Assembly (NCBI GenBank): GCA_943846675.1
Contig: OX044357.1
Coordinates: forward strand, 2,356,001-2,420,000
From: UBA987 sp002292105
GTDB lineage: Bacteria > Bacteroidota > Bacteroidia > NS11-12g > UBA9320
Reading direction: 5' to 3'
DNA: 64,000 bases
Part shown: positions 26,046-34,916 of the stretch, piece by piece
How the letters are laid out: every line of letters begins with the position of its first letter
Position numbering within the stretch: the first letter of the stretch is position 1
The notes under the pieces: model-generated
Told to the model about the DNA's origin: nothing
Seen by the model: only the letters and a program-made list of their open reading frames with translations
Databases searched by the model: none
Position numbers and translations under genes: made by a program

Positions 26046-27722
26046 ATGAAACACTTAAAATCTCTTAGCAATTTTTTATTTACCGCGGCAATGGTCATGC
26101 TGTACATCGGTTGTAATCAAAAACCAAAACAGTTGGTTGACCTGATTCTGTATAACGGCAATATTTACACATGCGACACTGCGTTTAATACGGTGTCTGC
26201 AGTCGCGATTCAAGGCGGGGATATTGTAGCAGTGGGTGATGACAAACATATTCTAAAGGGATTTGAAGGTAAAAAGTATATTGACCTAAATCAAAAGCCT
26301 ACTTATCCTGGGTTTATTGATGCACACAGTCATTTTTATGGATACGGCAACGACCTACAGGAACTCGACCTAAAACCAAGTACGTCGTTTTCCGATATGA
26401 TCGATCTAACCGTTGCATTTGCCCAAAAGGCACAACCCAATTTTATTGTCGGTCGTGGTTGGAATGAAGAAAACTGGGTAGTTAAAGGCACCATAAATAA
26501 AACGCGATTAGACATTCTGTTTCCAAACATTCCCGTATTTCTTCAGCGTGTTGATGGGCATGCGGCCTTGTGCAATCAAGCTGCATTAGACTTGGCAAAC
26601 ATCGATATAAACACCTTTATTGAAGGTGGCCGGATAGAAAAAATAGGGCCTTTCCTTACTGGCTTGCTGGTTGATAAAGCAGCAGAACGTGTAATGCAGT
26701 ATCTACCTGAACCATCTTTGGAACAAAAAGTAAATGCCCTTATTGATGCTCAAAACGCCTGTTACGAAGCAGGTTTGACCACGGTCACTGACGCTGGTTT
26801 AGACCAGGACATCATTGTATTGATGGACTCTTTATTGCGTTCTGAGGCCTTAAGCATTCAACTTTATGTAATGTCCAACCCAGACACAAATGCCCTAAAC
26901 GCTTTAATTGGTAACAAAGCACTGATGCAAAACCAAAAACTAGGTTTCCATTCGGTGAAGTTATATGCCGACGGCTCATTAGGCAGTAGAGGCGCATTGC
27001 TTAAGGTGCCCTACTGTGACGACACGACACAAATTGGTTTGATGCAGCACCCAATAGCATTCTATGAATCCATTGTGGACTATTGCTTTAAGAACAATTT
27101 ACAAGTAAATACACATTGCATTGGAGACAGTGCAAACAAGCTCCTCTTAAATATTTATGGTGCTCGATTAAAAGGAGAAAACGACCTGCGTTGGCGGATT
27201 GAGCATGCTCAAGTTGTTGATCCTGAAAATTTCTCTTTGTTTTCGCAATACGCTGTAATCCCTAGCATTCAACCGACTCATGCTACTTCCGATGCATCAA
27301 TGGCGCAAAAAAGATTGTGTGACCACTCAACTATGAATGGCGCTTATGCCTATAAGTCTTTACTTGAAGAGACCGGCTTGGTAGCCTTTGGAACGGACTT
27401 CCCTGTTGAATCGATTGACCCAATAGCAACCTTTTTCTCAGCGGTTAAAAGACGTACAAAAACTGGCGAAGTATTTAAACCTGAAGAAGCAATTAATCCA
27501 AAAAACGCTTTGCTTGCCATGACCAAATGGGCGGCTTATGCGTGTAGACTTGATGACAAAATTGGCAGTATAGAGGTTGGCAAACTTGCCAACTTTACGG
27601 TTTTGAGCGAAGATATGATGACGGCTTATGATCGAGGTCGAATCTCTAACATTATGACCATATCAGATGGAAACATTGTGTTTAGTAACGGGACAATTTC
27701 TCTGAATGCAGAGAAACCTTAA
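26046..27722 (+). CDS. YtcJ-like amidohydrolase, predicted lipoprotein
   Basis: This 558-residue protein belongs to the amidohydrolase family 3 (YtcJ-like) metal-dependent hydrolases. A lipoprotein signal precedes YIGC (about residue 26), placing it outside the cytoplasmic membrane. Metal-site motifs are PGFIDAHSHFYG (HxH), QVNTHCIGDSAN, WRIEHAQVVDP and the Asp in FGTDFPVES. The substrate is probably an amide or N-acyl compound but is not determined. Start ATG 26046 is supported by the -7 box just upstream; the extended TTG frame would cross that box. The stop codon shares the palindrome TTAA with the convergent HMA-protein stop. Confidence 0.9.
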   Translation: MKHLKSLSNFLFTAAMVMLYIGCNQKPKQLVDLILYNGNIYTCDTAFNTVSAVAIQGGDIVAVGDDKHILKGFEGKKYIDLNQKPTYPGFIDAHSHFYGYGNDLQELDLKPSTSFSDMIDLTVAFAQKAQPNFIVGRGWNEENWVVKGTINKTRLDILFPNIPVFLQRVDGHAALCNQAALDLANIDINTFIEGGRIEKIGPFLTGLLVDKAAERVMQYLPEPSLEQKVNALIDAQNACYEAGLTTVTDAGLDQDIIVLMDSLLRSEALSIQLYVMSNPDTNALNALIGNKALMQNQKLGFHSVKLYADGSLGSRGALLKVPYCDDTTQIGLMQHPIAFYESIVDYCFKNNLQVNTHCIGDSANKLLLNIYGARLKGENDLRWRIEHAQVVDPENFSLFSQYAVIPSIQPTHATSDASMAQKRLCDHSTMNGAYAYKSLLEETGLVAFGTDFPVESIDPIATFFSAVKRRTKTGEVFKPEEAINPKNALLAMTKWAAYACRLDDKIGSIEVGKLANFTVLSEDMMTAYDRGRISNIMTISDGNIVFSNGTISLNAEKP

Positions 27723-27928
27723 CATTGTTCGATTTCGAATCCAGAATTCTTTATCGCTGTCATTACGGAACTTACATTATCATCATCTAAGGACACCTCC
27801 AAAAGTTTATCTGCATGGTCGGTATCAACCTTCCAAAAATCAACGTTATCCAGCTCATTTAGAACCGGTGTAACTGTGCGCACACAGTTCATGCAGTTGA
27901 TGGTCGTTTTAAATGTATACGTATTCAT
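27719..27928 (-). CDS. CopZ-like heavy-metal-binding HMA protein
   Basis: A 69-residue ferredoxin-fold HMA domain with the metal motif NCMNC (Cys12 and Cys15) just after the first beta-strand. It is a candidate cytosolic Cu(I) chaperone. It begins 4 nt inside the 3' end of the copper-ATPase gene (ATGA overlap), so both are made together, and it would pass copper to that pump. The usual chaperone motif MxCxxC lacks nothing essential here. Its stop overlaps the convergent amidohydrolase stop. Confidence 0.88.
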   Translation of the reverse strand: MNTYTFKTTINCMNCVRTVTPVLNELDNVDFWKVDTDHADKLLEVSLDDDNVSSVMTAIKNSGFEIEQC

Positions 27929-30141
27929 ATTTTTATCTTTTTAAGTCTCAAACTATTTAACAGTACCGAAACAGAACTGAGCGACATCGCCGCTCCAGCA
28001 ATCATAGGATCTAGTAAAAACCCGTTGAATGGAAATAATACGCCGGCTGCTATGGGTATCGAAATCACATTGTATATAAATGCCCAAAAGAGGTTAACCT
28101 TAATTGTTTGAATGGTACCTCTTGATAGCTTTAACGCTTTGATCACATGTTGAGGGTCTGAATGCATGAGGGTAATACCAGCGCTTTCCATGGCAACATC
28201 CGATCCGCTTCCCATGGCGATACCAATATCTGATTGCGTAAGAACAACGGCATCATTCACACCATCGCCAATCATGGCTACCACTTTTCCTTTTGCTTGC
28301 AACTTGGCCACATATTCAGCCTTGTCTTCAGGGGATTGCGCCCCATCAAATTGGGTCACGCCAAGCTCGTTGGCGACTTTTTGGACTGCCGACTGATTAT
28401 CACCTGAAAGAATCACAGGGTTAATGCCAAGGCTTTTTATAGCGTCAACAAATGACCGGGACGTTGGCCTTAAAGCATCCCCTAAAGCAAAAGCGGCAAC
28501 AACTTTATCTCCAACGGCGAAGTAAACAGTGGAAACAGACCTATCGCTCCAACTTGCTGTGTATTCGACTATCTGTTTTGGCAGTAAAACCTGCTCTGCA
28601 GAAATGAACTTCAGGCTGCCAACTATGCATTTTTTGTCCTCATAAGTGGCCGTCATCCCTAAGCCAGGCTTATTTTGGGCGTCAACAATATCAGCGGCCT
28701 GAATATGTTGAGAGTCGTAATGGTTTAAAATTGATTTTGCCAACGGGTGTGCACTACTTTTTTCAATGGCATAAAGTACTGGTAGATACTTGTCTTGATG
28801 ACTTGAATCCACCCAGATTGAATCAACCACGGTTGGTTGTCCTTTTGTCAAGGTACCGGTCTTATCTAGAATCACGGTATCAGCCTTATGCAGAGACTCT
28901 AAAGCCTGAGCATCTCGAATCAAAATTCCATTGTCACTTCCAATTCCAACACCAACCATTAAAGCCGTTGGCGTTGCCAAACCTAATGCACATGGACAAG
29001 CAACGATTAAAACTGATATACTGGCTGTTAACGCATATTGATAATGCGGATGTGGTCCAAACATATACCACGACAAGGCCGTAATTATGGCAATCACAAT
29101 GACAACAGGAACAAAAATTGCGGCAATCTTGTCGACCGTTTTCTGGATTTTCGGTTTGCTATTCTGAGCGCTTGACACCAAGCGAATCATTTCGTACAAT
29201 GTCGTATGTTCTCCAACTTTTTTTGCCAGAACATGTACCAATCCATCCTGATTGATACTACCAGCCATTACTTCGCTCCCCTTGTACTTCTCAATAGGCA
29301 AGGACTCTCCAGTCATTAGCGATTCATCTACCGTGGTATTGCCGCGTTTGATTTTCCCGTCAACTGGAAACTTCTCCCCTGGCTTCACAATAACTAAGTC
29401 GCCGAGCATAATATCCCTAGTGGCAATCTCGACCTCTAAACCGTTTCTGATTAAATGTGCTTCTTTTGGTGTCAACCCAATTAGCTTTTGAATAGCCGAA
29501 GTGGTCCTGTTCTTTGCCTTTTCTTCTAGGTATCGGCCAAACAGAATAAAGGTTATAATAACAACAGCCGATTCGTAATAGACATTTGCCATCACTCCAT
29601 CTTGCGACAACAGACTAGGCCAGAAGGTATTCATTAGGCTAAATAGAAATGCAATACCTGTGCTCAACGCCACAAGTGTGTCCATGGTTGATGATCGATG
29701 CCTGAGTTGTTGCCAAGCTTTAATAAAGAACCCACTGCCAGAATAGAAAATTACAGGAATCGTTAACAGAAGTAATACGATGCTTAAGGCCTCAAAAGCG
29801 CCCATAAAAAACATCGATAACACAAAAACGGGTAGACTAAAAACTACAGCTACAATTAGCTTTCTTTTTAACGTCGTTGATTGCCGAAGTGTTTCTTGTT
29901 GAAAAATAGAGGCGTCATCCGGGTCATCAATAAGGAGTTGGTATCCGATTTCTGATGCCTTTGCTTGAATCCGATTTATGTCGGTAAAGTCTGAATCAAA
30001 TTCTACTTCAATCTGTTGGCTTGCATAATTGACTTGAACACGTGTAACACCAGAAACCTCGTTCAAGAAGGTCTCTAAACTTATGGCACAGGATGCACAG
30101 GTCATGCCTAGAACTGGTAATCTTTGTAATACTTTTGACAT
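27925..30141 (-). CDS. copA: P1B-1-type copper-exporting ATPase
   Basis: The 738-residue pump exports Cu(I) from the cytoplasm. It has one N-terminal HMA domain (GMTCASC, Cys15/Cys18), eight predicted transmembrane helices, the ion-binding CPC at 382-384, the phosphorylation motif DKTGT (Asp426), the SSAHPLA loop, and GDGVNDA. The P1B-1 signatures in helices 7 and 8 are present: an N-x6-YN-x4-P pattern in NLFWAFIYNVISIP and MSLSS. The copper-specific set is therefore complete. The next gene downstream, an HMA chaperone, overlaps by 4 nt. A copper-responsive regulator is not seen beside it. Confidence 0.96.
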   Translation of the reverse strand: MSKVLQRLPVLGMTCASCAISLETFLNEVSGVTRVQVNYASQQIEVEFDSDFTDINRIQAKASEIGYQLLIDDPDDASIFQQETLRQSTTLKRKLIVAVVFSLPVFVLSMFFMGAFEALSIVLLLLTIPVIFYSGSGFFIKAWQQLRHRSSTMDTLVALSTGIAFLFSLMNTFWPSLLSQDGVMANVYYESAVVIITFILFGRYLEEKAKNRTTSAIQKLIGLTPKEAHLIRNGLEVEIATRDIMLGDLVIVKPGEKFPVDGKIKRGNTTVDESLMTGESLPIEKYKGSEVMAGSINQDGLVHVLAKKVGEHTTLYEMIRLVSSAQNSKPKIQKTVDKIAAIFVPVVIVIAIITALSWYMFGPHPHYQYALTASISVLIVACPCALGLATPTALMVGVGIGSDNGILIRDAQALESLHKADTVILDKTGTLTKGQPTVVDSIWVDSSHQDKYLPVLYAIEKSSAHPLAKSILNHYDSQHIQAADIVDAQNKPGLGMTATYEDKKCIVGSLKFISAEQVLLPKQIVEYTASWSDRSVSTVYFAVGDKVVAAFALGDALRPTSRSFVDAIKSLGINPVILSGDNQSAVQKVANELGVTQFDGAQSPEDKAEYVAKLQAKGKVVAMIGDGVNDAVVLTQSDIGIAMGSGSDVAMESAGITLMHSDPQHVIKALKLSRGTIQTIKVNLFWAFIYNVISIPIAAGVLFPFNGFLLDPMIAGAAMSLSSVSVLLNSLRLKKIKI

Positions 30142-30227
30142 CCTTATTAATTAACAACTAAGTTAACCAAAGCGTTTTATGCCAATGCTTTTTTATTGTG
30201 TCAAACATTAACACGATGGAGGATTGG

Positions 30228-32945
30228 TTAGCCAAGGTCAAAAGCCAACTCAACTAGTTTTATCTGCTCCTCTACATGTACGTTTGCGTAACCAGTAGAC
30301 GGAGATGAGCTTGACCTTCTGCTTATCACTTTAATGTCGAATGGCAAGTCGTACCGAAGAAGATGCGTCCAAGCACCCATGTTTTTAGGCTCTTCTTGCA
30401 CCCATTTCCACTCTGCGTTCTTGTATTTCTTAGCAAGCGCTTCTAACTGATTTTCGGCTAAAGGGTAAATTTGCTCTAGTCTTACGACTGCGACGTCAGA
30501 GCGGTTATCTTCCTGTTGTTTTTTCAACAAATCGTAGTATACTTTTCCTGTACACAATAACACGCGTTTAACCTTTTTGGTGTCTGCCTGTTGATCGTCT
30601 ATAATTTCCTGAAATTTGCCTTTAGTGAAGTCAGTAATCGAACTAACACACAAAGGATGACGTAACAAACTTTTTGGAGACATTACAATCAAAGGAACTC
30701 TAAAATCACGTTTCAATTGACGTCTTAAGGCGTGGAACATGTTCGCCGGAGTAGTTGGATTGACCACTTGCATATTTTGGTTTGCACATAACTGTAAAAA
30801 CCGCTCAGGTCTGGCAGAAGTGTGCTCTGGTCCTTGGCCTTCATGACCATGTGGAAGCAACATCACCAACCCGTTAAATCTTTTCCATTTGGTCTCTCCA
30901 CTTGCAATGTACTGATCAATGATAACCTGCGCTCCATTTACAAAATCACCAAATTGCGCTTCCCAAATGGTCAATGCCTGTGGCGAATTCATGGCATAAC
31001 CATACTCAAATCCAAGCACTGCGAATTCTGACAAATTCGAGTTGAATATGTTGAAATTACCTTGGTCTTTAGACACGTGTTGTAACGGGCAGTACTCTTG
31101 CTCTGCTTCAACTTCTTTTATGATTGCATGTCTGTGGCTAAACGTCCCTCTTTCACAGTCTTGACCGCTTATCCTAACAGCGTGCTTTTCTTCCAACAAA
31201 CTGGCATAGGCCATGAGCTCGCCCATTGCCCAATCATATTGCTGATTGCCAACCATGGCAGCACGATCTCCAAATAGTTTTTCAATTTTTTTGAACGGCG
31301 TAAATCCTTCTGGAATTGATGTAATCGCTTTAGCTAGTTTTTCGAACTTTGCTTTTGAAATGCTTGTTTTTGGTGATGCATTAAAATCCTTCTGCTCGGC
31401 TTTTCTTAAATCTCTCCAGTTGTGGTTATTTGAGTCTTTGATGTAATCACCGTTTTTCTCTCGGACGGTATCCAATTTTTCTTGAAGCAGTTTCTTGAAT
31501 TCAAGCTGCATGTTTTTAGCCATGTTCGCTTCTAAATTGCCAGAAGCCGTTAGCTTTTCGGCATATATCTCACGTGGATTTTTATGCTTCGCAATGGCTT
31601 TGTACAATTTGGGTTGTGTAAACCTAGGCTCATCCCCTTCGTTATGGCCATATTTTCGATATCCCAACAGGTCAACAAAAACATCTGTATGATACCGTTG
31701 TCTATATTCCATAGCCAACTGCATAACATATACAATTGCTTCTGCATCATCTCCATTTACATGAAACACCGGACATTTGGTTGTTTTGGCAACATCCGTA
31801 CAATAGATAGATGTTCGTCCATCAATATAATTCGTTGTAAACCCGATTTGGTTGTTCGTAACGATGTGCAGCGTTCCACCGGTTTCATACGCATCCAGTC
31901 CAGCCATCTGTATTGTTTCGTAAACGACACCTTGTCCAGATATAGACGCGTCGCCATGAATCAAAATAGGCACCAACTTATTGCCATCGTTTTCATATAG
32001 TCTGTCCAGTTTTGATCTTGAGACACCTTCTACCACAGGGTCTACAGACTCTAGATGAGATGGGTTTGGTGACAGGCTTAATTTGACCATTTTGCCTAAA
32101 CTCGTTTTGACTTCTGACGAATAGCCAATGTGGTATTTCACATCACCTTCAAAAATCCCATCTTCGTAGGCATTGCCTTCAAACTCTTTAAATATCTCTT
32201 CGTAACTTTTATTCAAAATATTAACCAGAACGTTAAGTCGGCCACGATGTGCCATGCCAATAACGTACTCGTCTACGCCATTGGCTGCCCCAAACTCAAT
32301 CGCGGCATCTAATGCTGGCACGAGGGTTTCGAGTCCTTCTAAAGAGAAACGCTTCTGACCTACGTATTTTGTGTGAAGGAAGTTTTCAAAAACAACGGCT
32401 TGATTTAACTTTTCTAGAATCAATCGTTTTTGCTCAAGAGATAAAACTGGTTGATTCTTATTACCCTCCATCTTAGACCTTAACCATTCCTTGCGTTCTG
32501 GGTGTGGTATGTACATATACTCAACACCGATACTGTCGCAATAGGTTTTCTCTAGATGAGCAATGATGTCTTTTAGCTTGGCAGGTCCAATTCCAAGTTC
32601 AACACCAGCGTTAAAGGTTTTATCCAAGTCGGCTTCTGTTAAATCGAAATTTTTGATATCTAACGTTGGCTCATATTTCCTTCTTTCCCTCACAGGATTG
32701 GTCTGGGTGAAAAAATGTCCACGCGTTCTGTACCCTTCATTAATGAGTCGTAACACATTAATTTCCTTTAACATATCCTCAGAAACCACTTCGCTTCCGG
32801 TACCGGTTTTGTTATAGGCTAAGTCAAATCCTTCAAAAAATTTCTTCCAACCAAAATCAACACTTTCCGGGTCATTCTGGTATTGAGTGTACAAGTCGTC
32901 TATTGCGTCAACGTCTGCGTTACTAAGGTATGTGTGTCCAATCAT
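30228..32945 (-). CDS. sucA: 2-oxoglutarate dehydrogenase E1 component
   Basis: SucA is the thiamine-diphosphate-dependent decarboxylase of the TCA-cycle 2-oxoglutarate dehydrogenase complex. The 905-residue protein begins MIGHTYLSNADVDAIDDLY and contains the E1o signature SFEG-type helix LYTQYQNDPESVDFGWKKFF, active-site blocks AHRGRLNVLVN, SPNPSHLESVDPVVEG, the TPP motif GDASISGQGVVYE...NNQIGFTT, and the C-terminal transketolase-like region. The frame is open 72 nt further upstream, but ATG 32945 is the conventional start and follows a -7 box by 37 nt. sucB is not adjacent. Confidence 0.97.
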   Translation of the reverse strand: MIGHTYLSNADVDAIDDLYTQYQNDPESVDFGWKKFFEGFDLAYNKTGTGSEVVSEDMLKEINVLRLINEGYRTRGHFFTQTNPVRERRKYEPTLDIKNFDLTEADLDKTFNAGVELGIGPAKLKDIIAHLEKTYCDSIGVEYMYIPHPERKEWLRSKMEGNKNQPVLSLEQKRLILEKLNQAVVFENFLHTKYVGQKRFSLEGLETLVPALDAAIEFGAANGVDEYVIGMAHRGRLNVLVNILNKSYEEIFKEFEGNAYEDGIFEGDVKYHIGYSSEVKTSLGKMVKLSLSPNPSHLESVDPVVEGVSRSKLDRLYENDGNKLVPILIHGDASISGQGVVYETIQMAGLDAYETGGTLHIVTNNQIGFTTNYIDGRTSIYCTDVAKTTKCPVFHVNGDDAEAIVYVMQLAMEYRQRYHTDVFVDLLGYRKYGHNEGDEPRFTQPKLYKAIAKHKNPREIYAEKLTASGNLEANMAKNMQLEFKKLLQEKLDTVREKNGDYIKDSNNHNWRDLRKAEQKDFNASPKTSISKAKFEKLAKAITSIPEGFTPFKKIEKLFGDRAAMVGNQQYDWAMGELMAYASLLEEKHAVRISGQDCERGTFSHRHAIIKEVEAEQEYCPLQHVSKDQGNFNIFNSNLSEFAVLGFEYGYAMNSPQALTIWEAQFGDFVNGAQVIIDQYIASGETKWKRFNGLVMLLPHGHEGQGPEHTSARPERFLQLCANQNMQVVNPTTPANMFHALRRQLKRDFRVPLIVMSPKSLLRHPLCVSSITDFTKGKFQEIIDDQQADTKKVKRVLLCTGKVYYDLLKKQQEDNRSDVAVVRLEQIYPLAENQLEALAKKYKNAEWKWVQEEPKNMGAWTHLLRYDLPFDIKVISRRSSSSPSTGYANVHVEEQIKLVELAFDLG

Positions 32946-32982
32946 TTCTATATGGATAAATTTTTTATCGCTAAATGGTTGG

Positions 32983-32990
32983 CAAAGATA
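32983..32990 (-). promoter_or_regulatory. -7 promoter box of sucA
   Basis: The minus strand reads TATCTTTG, an exact -7 match, 37 nt before the sucA ATG at 32945. It lies inside the open frame that runs further upstream, which argues for the downstream start. Confidence 0.65.
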
Positions 32991-33125
32991 GGATTTGTGA
33001 GGAATTGCACACGCCATTAAATTGAATAGGATTCAAAGAACTTTGACTAAAAATCCATAGAGTGTCAAGACTAAAATGCTCCTGATAATCGTTTCAAAGA
33101 CTACAACAAATGTTGTATTAAATAA

Positions 33126-33133
33126 TATATTTG
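33126..33133 (+). promoter_or_regulatory. -7 promoter box of the coiled-coil protein gene
   Basis: TATATTTG matches TAnnTTTG and lies 20 nt before the ATG at 33154. Confidence 0.55.
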
Positions 33134-33153
33134 CACAAAATCAAAAAAGTAAT

Positions 33154-34080
33154 ATGTCATTAAAAAACGAAGAGAAAGACAAGCGGAGTAGGTTGATACT
33201 GTTTTTTGTCATTCTTGCCTTGTTGGTGGTCAATGGTGCCTTAATCATTAACTTACTTAACAAGAAAAGTGATATAGAAGAAATAAAAGTTGAAAATGAA
33301 GACCTTACTGCCGACGTTGAACGCTTAGGCACTGAGCTAGACGCATTAGACCTAGAATTGGTCAATCAAAAAGGAAAAAATCAACAACTTGATAGCATAA
33401 TCAACATTAAAGAAAAGATTATTGCTGATCAGGTAAGTCAAATCCGCCAGCAGTTAAAAAACAAGAATTTATCTAAGGCTCAGGTCTCAAGACTGGAAGG
33501 CAAAATCAGAAGCCTAAACGGCTTAGTGATGAAGTATGAGCATGAAGTTGACTCGTTAAGCAAGTTGAACGACTACCTTGAAGATGAAGTGTATGCCAGA
33601 GACCAGGAGATCTTGAAACAAAAGAAGGAAAAAGACGAAATAGCGAGTGACTTGAGCAAAGCAAACATCCAATTGGATATTGCAAAGAGATTGGAACTCC
33701 AAAGCATCGTTGGAGTTGGAGTAAAAGAAAAAGCAAGCGGCGACAAAGAAGTTACGAAATTGTCTAAGGCGGATAAAATTAGAGTGTCTATAGTGATTGA
33801 CAACAACCCTGTCGCAGATAAAAACGCCAAGGTATGCTATCTGCAGATTATGGGACCTGAAAAGTCAACCTTGCACGATGCACAGAAGGGGTCAGGAACA
33901 TTTGTTTTTAATGGCGAAAAGTCTTTGTACACGTTGAAGCAAAGTTTCACCTTTAATAATTCCAATGAAGCTTTAACGTTTTATTGGTCTAAATCACCAG
34001 CCATGACATCAGGAGATTACACTGCGAATGTTTATTGCGAAGGTGTGAAAATTGGCAGCACAACTTTCAATTTAAAATAG
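33154..34080 (+). CDS. Membrane-anchored coiled-coil protein, function unknown
   Basis: I do not recognise this 308-residue protein. It has a short basic N-terminus, one transmembrane helix (ILFFVILALLVVNGALIINL, about 14-33), then about 140 residues of heptad-rich coiled coil (35-180), and a C-terminal ~110-residue domain of beta-character (KADKIRVSIVIDNNPVA onward). Such single-helix coiled-coil proteins can organise envelope or cell-division scaffolds, but no specific family is evident. I start at ATG 33154 because a -7 box lies 20 nt upstream; an ATG at 33076 would be upstream of that promoter. Its stop overlaps the SDR start (TAGTG), so the two are coupled. Confidence 0.8.
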   Translation: MSLKNEEKDKRSRLILFFVILALLVVNGALIINLLNKKSDIEEIKVENEDLTADVERLGTELDALDLELVNQKGKNQQLDSIINIKEKIIADQVSQIRQQLKNKNLSKAQVSRLEGKIRSLNGLVMKYEHEVDSLSKLNDYLEDEVYARDQEILKQKKEKDEIASDLSKANIQLDIAKRLELQSIVGVGVKEKASGDKEVTKLSKADKIRVSIVIDNNPVADKNAKVCYLQIMGPEKSTLHDAQKGSGTFVFNGEKSLYTLKQSFTFNNSNEALTFYWSKSPAMTSGDYTANVYCEGVKIGSTTFNLK

Positions 34081-34865
34081 TGCAAAAAACGGTCTGGATA
34101 ACAGGCGCCAGTTCTGGAATTGGTGAAGCTTTGGCCATTGAATATGCCAAATCGAACGCCAATCTCATTTTATCTTCTCGCAAAAAAGACGGCCTTGACT
34201 TGGTTGCCCAAAAATGTCAGACATCGGCTAATATAGTTCTTGTAGCACCTTTAGATCTTGCAGATTCTTCAAATTTTGAAGCGGTGATTGCTGAAGTTAA
34301 ATCACAGTTTGACCGTGTTGACATTCTAATAAACAATGGCGGAATCAGTCAGCGCAGTTTGGTTTTAGAAACCCCAATGGAGGTGGATAGACGGATATTT
34401 GAAATTAATTACTTCGGCACCATCCATCTGACCAAATTGATCCTACCCTGGATGTTGCGAACAGGTGGCGGAAACATTGTGGCAATCAGCAGCATTTCAG
34501 GCAAATTTGGTTTCCCGTTACGCGCGTCGTATGCTGCGAGCAAACATGCACTTTTTGGTTTCTTCGAAACTTTAGGCTTGGAACATATCAATGACAATAT
34601 AAGAACCACGGTGGTTTGCCCTGGGCGAATACAGACCAATTTTTCTTTGTCGGCGTTAAACAGCAAAGGAGAAAAGACCAACGAAATGGATCCAGGATTA
34701 GCCAGTGGCATGCCGGCTTCCATTTGTGCTAGACGGATTGCTAAAGCTGTAAGAAAAAACAAACGTGAAGTTTGGATTGGAGGCAAAGAGGTTTTGATGG
34801 TTTATTTTCACAAATACATCCCTTGGCTTTTCTGGAAAATTGCGCCAAACATCGATCCCAGGTAG
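34080..34865 (+). CDS. Short-chain dehydrogenase/reductase
   Basis: A 261-residue classical SDR with NAD(P) motif TGASSGIG (8-15), NNGG (usually NNAG), catalytic Ser138 in AISSISGKFG and Tyr151/Lys155 in YAASK. The substrate cannot be read; relatives include DHRS7B-type oxidoreductases. The start is GTG at 34080, whose G is also the last base of the upstream stop codon; a longer open frame begins at 34035 but would lie inside the previous gene. It sits between a coiled-coil membrane protein and a VOC-domain protein. Confidence 0.88.
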   Translation: MQKTVWITGASSGIGEALAIEYAKSNANLILSSRKKDGLDLVAQKCQTSANIVLVAPLDLADSSNFEAVIAEVKSQFDRVDILINNGGISQRSLVLETPMEVDRRIFEINYFGTIHLTKLILPWMLRTGGGNIVAISSISGKFGFPLRASYAASKHALFGFFETLGLEHINDNIRTTVVCPGRIQTNFSLSALNSKGEKTNEMDPGLASGMPASICARRIAKAVRKNKREVWIGGKEVLMVYFHKYIPWLFWKIAPNIDPR

Positions 34866-34892
34866 ATTCCAAACTACGCAAGTCGTAATCGT

Positions 34893-34900
34893 TATATTCG
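34893..34900 (+). promoter_or_regulatory. Possible -7 promoter box of the two-VOC-domain gene
   Basis: TATATTCG differs from TAnnTTTG by one base and lies 16 nt before the ATG at 34917. The same TTCG variant occurs 4 nt before the symporter gene. Confidence 0.4.
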
Positions 34901-34916
34901 CGGAAATTTTGACAGA

